From Cordilura impudica (taxonomy: Eukaryota > Arthropoda > Insecta > Diptera > Scathophagidae): DNA of 64,000 nt. Below the pieces are notes generated by a model that saw only the letters and a program-made list of their open reading frames with translations, was not told the origin of the DNA and made no database searches. The position numbers and the translations under genes are program-made. Below are positions 12,041-21,425 of the stretch, in pieces. Positions within the stretch are counted from its first letter, which is position 1, and each line of letters begins with the position of its first letter. The stretch is taken from assembly GCA_963682025.1 (NCBI GenBank), contig OY821520.1, forward strand, positions 86,163,465 through 86,227,464, read 5' to 3'.

Positions 12041-13020
12041 ATGGAGAGATTCACAACTGACCAAAGAACTAGACTAATGGAATTTTATTATTTAAATCAG
12101 CGATCAACTATTTTAATGCACAGAGCATATCGTCGCCCTTTTGTCCTTAGAAAGGCGCCCTCTGCAGCAACGATTCGTTGCTTAGGCGATCGTCACCACC
12201 AACATGGCATCGTAAATTTTTAAGTTAAATTTCAACAGTTGGCCAGCAATGAAATCAACTTTATTGCAAACCTGATGATGAGTGATGAAGCTCATTTTCA
12301 TTTGAATGGCTTTGTTAATAAGCAGAATTGTGGGTTCTGGGGTCCTGATGATCCAAGAGGCATCCATTAGCGTCAATTGAATCACATTATAAGTGCAGTA
12401 TGGTGTGGCATTACATCTGTCATAATCTGCTTATTGGTGTATTATTGTACTAAATTAATGTTTTTCTTTTTAATTAAAATAGACAAAAAAAAAACCCCTG
12501 ATGAAGTCAACAATAAATATTGACGAAACGTTGGTATAAAATATGTAATAAAAATCTTATATTTACATTAAAACTTTAGTTCAAAATTAACTCGAATAAA
12601 TAAACTACTAGAAAATCTTTGGCGGTTAGTTTTACGCAAATGAAGATGGAAGTGCTGTAACCTGAAATGAAGAGCGGTATCGGTTTATGATAGAACATAT
12701 TTTACGTCATGCTTTTGAAAACATATCTATGATGTGATTTCAGCAGGATGGAGCTACTACCCACACTGCCCACACTGTCCACACTGGAGAGCGAATAATT
12801 TTCAGAGATTCGGAAATTAATTGGCCAGCGCATTCGCCAAATTTGTCAGCACCTGACTATTTTCTTAGGTGTTACTGAACTCAGTACCAATATTGTTGTA
12901 GAAATTGAAACGCTACAGCCACAACTTTTGAAAAGTGTTATGGAAAATGATCTGAAAAGCGCCCATCATTGCGAAGCTGAAAACGGTGGCCATTTAAGTG
13001 ACAATATTTTCCATACTTAG
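12041..13020 (+). pseudogene. mariner-like transposase relic with internal deletion and an insertion
   Basis: The start MERFTTDQRTRLMEFYY is the typical N-terminus of this transposase group and runs to APSAATIR before the reading frame breaks. The next recognisable block begins at SDEAHFHLNGFVNKQN (first catalytic D intact), so most of the DNA-binding and linker region has been deleted. Then come WCGITS and, after an inserted stretch at about 12441-12632, NEDGSAVT, RYRFMIEHI, FQQDGATTHTA (second D) and WPAHSPNLSAPDYFL (third D). The inserted stretch contains a hammerhead-ribozyme-like core. Stops and frameshifts inactivate the copy. Terminal repeats were not identified. Confidence 0.8.
12441..12632 (+). 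mobile_element. About 190-bp insertion with hammerhead ribozyme-like core
   Basis: The transposase homology is interrupted here, roughly between the ATTGGTGTATTATT and TTTTACGCAAATGAAGATGG sequences. Inside, CTGATGA (12498-12504) is followed by a stem of GTCAA and TTGAC around a 9-base A+T loop, then GAAAC (12525-12529). This is the conserved catalytic core layout of a hammerhead ribozyme (box, stem II, GAAAC). GTTGGTA follows and could give a minimal stem III with a GUA cleavage site. Such minimal motifs are known in Penelope-like retroelements. One extra A lies between the box and stem II, and I find no convincing stem I, so activity is doubtful. Boundaries are accurate to about 10 bp. Confidence 0.5.
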
Positions 13021-13234
13021 TGTAAAAAAATCCGTTTTGTATATTTTGTAATCTGAAAAAAATAAAAAATAAAAAAATATATAAAAGAAAATGTTATTAC
13101 ATTTTTAAGCCCCATGGTGACTTTTGGTCGACTCTGTATTAATATAGGAAAAATTCTTCTAAAAATATGAGATAACAACCAGTAGTTTGCTAGAAAATGC
13201 TGTGGATAAATTTTGGAGTATTACAAACACTTTA

Positions 13235-13430
13235 GAGAGAAAAAAGGTATAAAGCAGACGTTTTAAAGACGTTGTGAGATAGACGCAGGTTCAAACCTCA
13301 CGGTTAAGAATACAGTGTAGTCATGAATTTTTGACAACCACCATTGAAACAAAATTAAAATTTGCATATATATTATAGTATTATTGCAATATGTCTGAAA
13401 AATTACGTCAAATCTAACAAACTATTTAAA
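13235..13430 (+). repeat. tRNA-derived SINE candidate, copy 1
   Basis: A tRNA-like start contains an anticodon arm with stem GACGT/ACGTT and the seven-base loop TTTAAAG, a long variable-arm-like stretch, and GGTTCAAACC, which fits an RNA polymerase III B box. Leu(UAA)-like geometry is possible. The body following it (TTAAGAATACAGTGTAGT and on to ACGTCAAATCTAACAAA) recurs in part at 61445-61545 and 42077-42165. The acceptor stem and A box are degenerate. Confidence 0.4.
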
Positions 13431-13511
13431 GTAAATATTGTTTTAAACTGACAGAATGAAACTAAAGAAAGATTGTTGGAGCAATTTTTAATAATTTTAG
13501 ATATGCACTCT

Positions 13512-13918
13512 TATGCCGTTTTCTTTTGTGACAAAAAATGTCGCCCTTTTTGCCCTTTTTTCGAAAAGTGTATTTTTTATATATTCTGAATTAAGAGTAA
13601 CCTTATCTTATACATCAATCGGAAGGTATCAAAGTTGAGCCCTCGTAAATCACAAAAAATTCCAGCCATTGTTTTCTTTTAGGTCATAGTGTAAGAATAT
13701 TTCCCCATTGTTCACCTTTTTTTGAATATTTTCACCCTATGACTTCCAAGAGGATAGTAGTCTAAATTTTTTTACATATATGAAAACAGCACTTTGAGAC
13801 CTTTCGATTGATATATAATATAAGGTTGCTCTTAATTCAGAATAATTAAAAAAATACACTTTTCCAAAAAAGGGCAAAAAAGGGCGACATTTTTTGTCAG
13901 TAAAGAAAACGGCATTAG
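13512..13918. mobile_element. FB-C foldback, copy 1
   Basis: This roughly 405-bp element has about 130-bp arms. The left arm (TATGCCGTTTTCTTT, AAATGTCGCCCTTTTTGCC, CTGAATTAAGAG, ACCTTATCTTATACATCAAT) is inverted on the right and ends in AAAACGGCATTAG. The centre shows a second, smaller symmetry: GGTCATAGTGTAAGAATATT against AATATTTTCACCCTATGAC. Other copies lie at 58052-58444 and 62613-63024. It has no coding capacity. Confidence 0.82.
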
Positions 13919-13973
13919 TTAAGCGTTGGCCGAAATTTGTCAATTTTAGAAAAAAATGAGTTTTCAGAATTAA

Positions 13974-14601
13974 TACAAGAAAATTATGGTCGGTCTAGAC
14001 CGATTATGCGATACGATGTCGAGAACTAGTCTTAGGTCCAACTAATAGAGATAAGCATGTATCAAATCTGAGTGGAATTTTTATTAATATTTTTGCCTGT
14101 AGATCTGAAAAAGTTCTTATCTGAGGCTATATTTATATGGGGTCTAGGTCGAAAAATGGACAAATCCTGACCATATTTGTTAAAGCCACTTATTTTTTGC
14201 AAAAACATATAGAAACCAAATTTAAGAACAATTTGTGCAATATTTTTGATTTTGGTAAGTTCAAGTGAAGATAGGGAAGCAGCTTTATATGAAGGCTATG
14301 GCTAGAAATAGTCCATACGTTTCATTCTTGGACTACTGATTAACGGATATAATAAACACAAACAAACGTAATTTGAGTGAGATCTGTGTGATAATTTTGA
14401 TGCTATGGCAATTTCAGTCGATCTCATAGGGTTCATTTGTATGGGGACCTGTAGTTAGACGGATATCGCCAAATCGATTTTGAAAGTGATTCTGAGTCGA
14501 CCGGTATAGAAAAGATGGGCCTATGTCAAATAGTTTTGGTAGTTATAAACATCAGCACAAATTCATTACACTCTGACCTCATAGTGGTAAAGCCATAAAA
14601 A
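13974..14601 (-). mobile_element. HINE-A, old copy
   Basis: The 3' palindrome remains as GGTCGGTCTAGACCGATTATG and the flanking GTTTGTATGGGG and CATCAGCACAAA boxes are recognisable. The GGAC microsatellite is reduced to one GACGG. It is more diverged than most copies. Confidence 0.8.
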
Positions 14602-14744
14602 GTGATGTCGAGATCTTTATATTTTTGTCCTGTGTAGTGTGGTTAGTGTAAATTTTTTCGGTAGATAAGCTATATATCGATGAAAAATAAGTATGTATTC
14701 TTTAGAAATGTATGTTGGGTAGACAGCCATTTTTTTTTTTTTTT

Positions 14745-15598
14745 GAGTTTCAAGACGTGCGCAAAATTTGAGCCAAATCTTTCTGGACGCGTCTTAAGTT
14801 TAAAGTTGAAATATGCATTTATATGTAAAAATTATCAAAAAAAAATTTTTTTTCTGAAAAATTTTGATATTAGCGTTTCAATTAAATTAATTAATAAATC
14901 ATAATCTAGAGTAAATTATCTTTCTAGTAGAACAACAAAATCTATTATCGGTTGAAAAACTGCCAAGTTATGTCAAGTTCCCCAGGCAATATATGCGCCG
15001 CAGATTACTTGATTAATAAAGCCGAGCTCACATTTTTAAAGACATTGAGAAACGACACCATTTTTGCATTCTCTTGATCCCAAAATGATCTTATGTAAAG
15101 TATTTTGCCTCGCGTCTATTATTATGCCATTCTAAATTAATGTCAAAACGGTACGTATTTTTAGCACTATTTCAGAATCTCCAATTTTACATTTTAAAAA
15201 ATTTTGTTCAAGAAATTGACCGAAATCAACAATTGGACTTTAAGTTCTTATTAACAAAGTGTTTTCGTGTTTTCATATTTCAAATATCTTTTCAAAATAA
15301 TGCACTTCTTGATATGAGTTCTCAATATTGTAGATTAAGGTTAAATTGAAACACTAAAAACTGTCCCTCTTTAAGGACAAAAGTCAAATTTAAAAATATT
15401 TACATTTTTTTAAACCAAAATATCGAAATAATATATATTTGTGGAACGATTTCGATAAAACTTGTTGATAATATTTTAATGATTCTAAAAAATAAAATTC
15501 TGGGCTTATTTTCTGTAATTACCCTTGGCGTACTCTTGATATCAAATAGACTCTTTATAAAAATCTATAAATATTTTCTTCATTATTATAATACTAGT
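14745..15598 (+). repeat. Family B, copy 1 (5'-truncated)
   Basis: It is colinear with 20415-21425 (complement) and 35560-36575. Shared blocks include TTTCAATTAAATTAATTAATA, TCTATTATCGGTTGAAAA, CAAAACGGTACGTATTTTT and AACTGTCCCTCTTT. The first ~60-80 bp present in the other two copies are absent. The frame at 15140-15349 (MSKRYV..., FVQEIDRNQQLD, LLTKC) resembles one in the second copy. Superfamily unknown. Confidence 0.7.
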
Positions 15599-15988
15599 GG
15601 ATTGTGTGGCGCCTAGGCGCCCGTATATTTTGACTTTAAAAAACAAAATTTTTTTTCCATTTCAGAATTTTCCTATATTTTATATATTTAAAAAAAGTAA
15701 TTTTAATGTTTCTAAAATTTCTTAAAAAAAAAAAACGAAAAGCAGTTTTAATAATTTAATTTATGTTTCATAACTTTTTAAAATGCATAAAACTAAACTT
15801 ATTCAACTAAAAAAAGTTTTTTATCCTTTCGGACAAACAAACAAATACTACGGTTATAACCAACTTAGTCTATAACGAACTAATTTGGCCGGTACCGCCG
15901 ATTTCGTTATAACCGAACTTCATTTTATTGTAGAAAAAATAGAATAGCATAAAAAAAAAACGTTTTAGAGCAAGGTTCCTAAAAGTTT
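15599..15988. other. A+T-rich spacer
   Basis: No gene was found. A short inverted motif (CGGTTATAACC near 15851, TTCGTTATAACCGAA near 15903) suggests a degenerate MITE end but cannot be delimited. Confidence 0.4.
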
Positions 15989-16470
15989 CTTAAGGGGGGG
16001 TAAGGTTTTAAAAGTTAGTAAAAATGGTATTTTGTATAATTCTTTTTTGAAGACATGAATACACGTTATAGCATAACATTTGAAGAATCTAACAATTTTC
16101 AACTAAAAATTTTAATAAATAAGTCAGTGACAGCCAATATCCGGAGGCGTTGTTGTTTTGCGGTGAACATCATAACTCGTTACCGGACCATGTGAAATAA
16201 AAAAATCGAAATTTATGTGTAGATGTAGTGTCTAAAATTTCAAAAGAATCGGTCAAGGAGATTTTGAGTTATGATGTTCACGGACTTCGAACATTTATTT
16301 GCGAGAAAATCGGTTTTAAGTTTTTTAAAAACCGATTTATATACTGGAAACGCTGTATCTTCTTAAGTTTTGCTCTGATTTACTTAAAATTTTGACACAA
16401 CACTCTCGACATGTTGTGCATTCAGGAAGAGAAATACAAAAAAAGGTTTTGAAACCTACCACCCCTTAAG
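15989..16470. mobile_element. MITE D
   Basis: A roughly 480-bp unit is bounded by imperfect inverted repeats: CTTAAGGGGGGGTAAGGTTT on the left and the complement of AAACCTACCACCCCTTAAG on the right. An inner symmetry (GTGAACATCATAACTCGT against GAGTTATGATGTTCAC, 16161-16280) strengthens the foldback interpretation. It has no coding capacity and no clear target duplication. Confidence 0.65.
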
Positions 16471-16908
16471 GAAATGTAAACTCCAATGCACCTACACAAA
16501 AATTAAAAAATATTTCATATTTCATCATACATGTAAACTGAAAAAAGAGAATTACATTTTTTGCAAAGTTATCTATATGTAAATCCAAAAAAGAAAAAAT
16601 AAAAAATAAGCGCGTATTAGTTTTACTTAAAAAAAAAAATCGCCTTTAATTATTCCATGATAACTTCAATAAATTATTCAAATTAAAATCTTAAATATAC
16701 ATATTTACGTAATTTATGTTTGTCTAAATTTTTTTAAAATCAAATTATGCAAAAATTAATATTATGAGTGAAAAAAAAATTATTTTCTCTCTCTTCTAAA
16801 ATTACAATGTAATTTAATTATGCAAAGTTACAATATTTTAAATTTTAAACTTAATATAGCACTATTTTTTCTTGGGCTTTTCAACACAGAGCTATAAACG
16901 AAATCATA
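16471..16908. other. A+T-rich spacer
   Basis: No gene or repeat could be supported before the Transib-like element. Confidence 0.4.
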
Positions 16909-16913
16909 CGTTG

Positions 16914-18080
16914 CACAGTGGTTCAAAACCAAAAAAAAGTGGTAATAAGTCTGGAACTTCTAAACTATTGGTTGGATTGGAATAGTATATTATAGGCGAT
17001 TGTAGTCAAGGATATAGGCTTTCAAAATATTTATTTTTAAGATACCCTGTTGTAACACAGGGTGAGCTACAGGGTGCCAAAGTCGACCACCTCGAGGTGG
17101 AAAATGTTTTCAAAGCTTGTAACTTTTATAAATATGAAGTGATTTTTACGTTTTTTAAATTTTTCCAATAACCATTAAATTGTTAACAAAAAACTTGCTT
17201 ACACTACCTAGTTATCGCTTATGGTTTAAAAAATATTTGATTTTAAAAATCAATATTTGAACTTTTCACCAAATTCTTTCTTGGTTTTTCGCAAATAACA
17301 TTTTTATTCAAATAGACAAAAAAAAATCTAAAAATATGTAACGATAGCCAGTACTTTTTAAAAAAATACACTGAAGTATTTTTTGAATTATTTCAAACCG
17401 TTTAGTGAGCACAAAATCTTAAATTTGACTTTTTGAATCAGGTTCTAAAAATTGCAATATTTTGCCAAAAAATACCCTTCATTCTTTCACTTTTTTCTCA
17501 CAACCTTGGTAAAACATGTATATATTTTTCTACATATTTTAAAAGAATATACTTCAAGAATGGTTGTAAGTGAAATTTTTAATATTTTTGGACATGCGCC
17601 CTACGTCCAGCATTGGACGAAATTGGGCAATTTTAAAAAAAAAAACTAAGTTTTAAAAGTTAATACAAAAATATCCGCTCGATTTCTTCAAATATTTCAC
17701 CGCAGTATTAAAGTTCCAAATATTTTTATTTATTCGCCGCAATAAAATTCACCGCTGTTACATAAACGTGGTCAGGAGGGCTTAAATGGTGAAAAAAGTC
17801 AAATTTTCATACGAATTTTTTTTGTTAACATAAAAAACATATTAAGATTAGTTATTTTTATATTTTGTTTATTGATTCAGAACGGCATTTAAATTATCTA
17901 AAACACTTCAATAAATCATTTTGATAACGTTAATAGTTTTTGAGATATTTATATTCAAATTTCAGAAAAAAATATAGAAAAACTATGGTTTTCGTTTTTT
18001 TTTGGTTTTTTTTGGTAAAGTGTTCCCAAAATTTTTGAATTTTACTTATTACCACTTTTTTTTGGTTTTGAACCACTGTG
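16914..18080. mobile_element. Transib-like non-autonomous DNA transposon
   Basis: It is bounded by perfect 37-bp terminal inverted repeats that begin CACAGTGGTTCAAAACC and end GGTAATAAGT. The flanks are identical 5-bp direct repeats CGTTG at 16909-16913 and 18081-18085, a target-site duplication. A CACAGTG terminus (CACWRTG rule) with a 5-bp C...G duplication is diagnostic of the Transib superfamily, the lineage that gave rise to RAG1/RSS recombination. The 1.17-kb element has no transposase-like frame (longest 65 codons), so it would need a source elsewhere. Perfect TIRs and duplication suggest it is among the youngest insertions here. Confidence 0.8.
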
Positions 18081-18461
18081 CGTTGGACAACAACAAAATC
18101 TACATTGAAGATCTCTTTTTTCTCAAATATTTATCAAAAAAGCATACTCTTTGGTAAGTGCTGGCCATTAGAGAACCTGAGCGAAAGCACTCTTAACAAT
18201 ACAAAACAATTTTGAGATGAAACACAAAACAGACAAACGGATAAGTTTAGTTTGATAAAAGAAGTATGTATGCATATCGGACGAAGTTAAATGAGAAAAA
18301 TAAAAATGTTTAAAATTTCATTCATTACTTTTTTTGGAGAATTTTTTCATTGACCAACAATGGGAATTTAAAGAAGATATTAGTTTTTTTGATGCATTTT
18401 TTGCGCTCAACTTTTTCCATATGTAACACGATATCTGCATATGTAGTGCTATTGTCGTTAG

Positions 18462-19056
18462 CAGTGTTGCCAATTTTGACAACTTATTGTAATTTCGACG
18501 ATTTTTCAATTTGTTAAAATGATTTGTTAAATTTGTTAAAATGATGATTGCAGATTTAAAATTTTCAGTAGTATAAAAATTACGATTTCAAGGGTTAACA
18601 ATTAATGGGTTGTTTATAGAAAATTGATAGTTTTAGCTCAGTGTATATGTAAATTACAAAATATGTATAAATTTAATTCAGGGTCAAGTCGTTTCAAAAC
18701 GGAAATACCTTGAATAGCATCTCCATTTAAGATTTAAGTTTTAATTACGGCGATACTTTAAACCTATATTATATGTTTCAGCTATAGATACATGTCAATA
18801 AAATTATTTAGTTGATTGCTGTGTTAAATTTTTTCGTTGAATTTTCACCACTAATACATTTTTATATATAGAAATAACCAATGCTGTAATAATATTCGTA
18901 ATATGAATGACATAAATAAATTTTATTGTTTCCTTTTGTAATATTTTGTCGAGTTTTATTTTAATTTTCTTGACAATTTCTTGTTTTAAAAATGACGATT
19001 TTGGCGATTTAGTTTCCAAAATTGACGATTTTCAGAAGATTTTATTAGCAGCACTG
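18462..19056. mobile_element. hAT-like MITE
   Basis: The termini are CAGTGTTGCCAATTTT and, on the complement, CAGTGCTGCTAATAAAA. They are flanked by near-identical octamers GTCGTTAG (18454-18461) and GTCGGTAA (19057-19064). CAGNG-type termini with 8-bp duplications are typical of hAT elements. Inside, GACGATTTT-type repeats occur near both ends. It has no transposase and lies under 400 bp from the Transib-like element. Confidence 0.65.
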
Positions 19057-19185
19057 GTCGGTAACATAGAAGAGAGAAAATTGTGTGTGGGCTTGTATAA
19101 AATGAGAAAGGTTAAATTTTGTTTGTGTATTTCGCATAGCTTTGTAGGGAGTGCTGTGTGTGTATTATTTCAGCGTTACAGAATC

Positions 19186-19204
19186 AGTCAGTCAGTCAGT
19201 GAGT
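19186..19204. repeat. (CAGT)n microsatellite
   Basis: Four to five CAGT units, the last imperfect. Confidence 0.8.
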
Positions 19205-19361
19205 CAGGGATCAGCGTAAATATATTTAAGATATTACATTATATTACGTATGTGTTTATTTTATTTTTTGTTAATTTGTGGTACAAAATTATGTGTAACA
19301 GTATTCGAAAAATGCAAATTTACAATCTATACAAAAGATTTCAATTTATAAGATTATTTCT

Positions 19362-19935
19362 TTTTTTAACTCTTTCTTTAAACTCAATCTCACTGTCTGT
19401 CGTGGGGCAACCCCATTCCCCCTTATCCAATTGATCTGAAACTTAGCCCATAGTATTGTTGTGACTACAGATTAATTTTGGGGTAGCCACGCATAATCAT
19501 GCGTGGTCACGCACATTCACGGAGTGATTTAAATGTCATTTCCCCTCATCCGATCGATCTGAAACTTGGTCCATACACTTGCTGTGGAAAAAGATTAACT
19601 TTGATTAACTTAGTCACGCACAGTCACGGAGTGATATAAATGTCATTTACCCTCATCCCATCGATCTGAAACTTGGTCGATGGTCTTGCTGTCCAAAAAG
19701 ATTAACTTTGACATAGTCACGCACAGTCACGCATAGTCACCCACAATCACGGAGAGATTAAAACCCCACTTCCCCTCATCCGATGGATCTGAAACTTTGT
19801 TCATGGACTTGTTGTGACCAAAGATTAATTTTAAGATAAACACACACAGTCGCGTACAGTCACGAGATATTCAATACTGGAAAGAAAGATTTCTAATAAA
19901 AAACTATATTTTTATGGGTTAGATTATTTAACTAG
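19362..19935 (+). repeat. Family J: four tandem units of about 107-123 bp
   Basis: After a CTCTTTCTTT-type start and CTGTCTG, the unit GGGGCAACCCCATTCCCC is followed by four GATCTGAAACTT occurrences at about 19433, 19556, 19663 and 19786. Each leads to AAAGATTAA-like and TAGTCACGCACAGTCACGGAG-like blocks. The end GGAAAGAAAGATTT, followed by TTTTATGGGTTAGATTATT, is shared with 57490-57830. CTCTTTCTTT and its complement at the end may be short terminal inverted repeats. Noncoding. Confidence 0.75.
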
Positions 19936-20052
19936 TTATTTGATTTCTTAAATAAAAATCTTTAAATTTTTTCGTATATAATTCCCGTGCCCCAAAATGT
20001 GTCATAATTTTAATTTATTTTTTTTTCACAATTATTATATGTATGTGAAGGT

Positions 20053-20313
20053 ATATCGAGGGTCTATATTCAGAAAGTTCTATCAACATTTGACAGCAAT
20101 ATTAATTTTTGATTTCAAACTGTTAGCTGATATAACTGTCAAATATAATATTAATTTTGATATCATACATGATTAGTATGACTATTTCTTAATAGATATT
20201 GTAGCAAATCGATCGACAAATACAACAAAAATTTCCAAATCTTATTAATAAATTAGTTCTACACGCTCTCTTTAAAATGCAGATGACACTTTTTGAATAT
20301 AAGCCCTCGATAT
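20053..20313. mobile_element. MITE F
   Basis: This 261-bp element has terminal inverted repeats of about 26 bp: ATATCGAGGGTCTATATTCA and the complement of TGAATATAAGCCCTCGATAT. The repeats lie in a TA-rich context consistent with TA target duplication. Inside, AACATTTGACAG and ACTGTCAAAT are further inverted pieces. It has no coding capacity. Confidence 0.75.
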
Positions 20314-20414
20314 ACAAATTTGTTGGTATTGTATTAAATATAAAAACAAATTAATCTACGTATTTTCATAAAATAACGAATAAATTTGAGGAATTTTATG
20401 AGAACATTGAATGT

Positions 20415-21425
20415 GCTTTATAAAAAATAAAATTCTGATGAAGAAAATATTTGTAGATATTCGTAAAGAGTCTTTGATACCAAGAATACCCTACGGGTTA
20501 ATCTCAGCTAAAATATTATTAACAAGAAGTATTGAAACCCTTTTATAAATAAACATTATTTCGATATTTTGTTTTAAGAAAATGTAAATCTCCTTAAATT
20601 TGAATTTTGAACTTAAAGAGGGACAGTTTATGGTGCTTCAATTTAACCTTAGTTTACAAGATTGAGAACGTATATCAAGTTGTATAATATTTTGATAAAA
20701 GATATTTCAAATATGAAAACGCCAAAAAGATATAGCATAAAAGTTGGGAAAGTATGACAAATCACATTTTTCTTTAAATCCGCTGAAATAAAAACGCTGC
20801 CCTCGCCAAATTAAGAACATGATACCTATGATATTTGGTATTTTGCACTTTGTTAATAAGGCCTTTAGGTCCAGTTGTTGATTTCGGTAAATTTCTTGAA
20901 CAAAATTTTTGAAAAGTAAAATTGGAGATTTTGAAATAGTGCTAAACAATACGTACCGTTTTGACATTAATTTAGAACGGCATAACAATATGTAAAATAC
21001 TTAATATAAGACCATTATGGGATCATCAGAATGCAAAACTGTTGTTGTTGTAAATTATTTCAATGTCTTTAAAAATGTGAGCTCGATTTTCTTAATCAAA
21101 TGGTCTGCGGCGCATTTATTGCGTTTGGGAACTTTATATAACTTCGCTGTTTTTCAACCGATAATAGATTCTGTTGTTTTATTAGAAAGACAATTTACTC
21201 TAAACTATGGTTTATTGATTAATTTAATTGAAACGCAATCATTAATGTAAAAATTTTTTTGAAAAATTATTTTTTTTTGAAGCCAATGCGCGTCCAGAAG
21301 GCATTACCCGATTTGGCTCAACTTTTTCGCACTGAACTTTCAGATCCAGTATCACAATAATCCGACCCGCACACCTCAAAATTCGACCAAAAATTTTTTC
21401 ATAAAAACCGCTGTCACCCTAATGT
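20415..21425 (-). repeat. Family B, copy 2
   Basis: Read on the minus strand it starts TTAGGGTGACAGCGGTTTTT, passes TTTTGGTCGAATTTTGAGG, GATACTGGATCTGAAAG, the shared TCTATTATCGGTTGAAAA block and CAAAACGGTACGTATTG, and ends past CTTCATCAGAATTTTA. The minus frame 20707-20988 (MSKRYVLF..., KNFVQEIYRNQQLD, LLTKC) resembles the frame in copy 1. It carries an insert relative to copy 1 (about 20707-20850) that is shared with copy 3. Confidence 0.72.

Noticed and set aside
16914..16950. A complete recombination signal sequence (heptamer plus nonamer)
   Set aside because: The CACAGTG heptamer is present, but no ACAAAAACC-type nonamer lies at a 12- or 23-bp spacing. Only the Transib-like terminus is supported.
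18946..19434. 162-codon hydrophobic frame
   Set aside because: It runs across the hAT-like MITE end, a CAGT microsatellite and the start of family J, so it is composite and noncoding.
19395..19870. CRISPR-like direct repeats
   Set aside because: Units are about 110-120 bp without short unique spacers, and the genome is eukaryotic.
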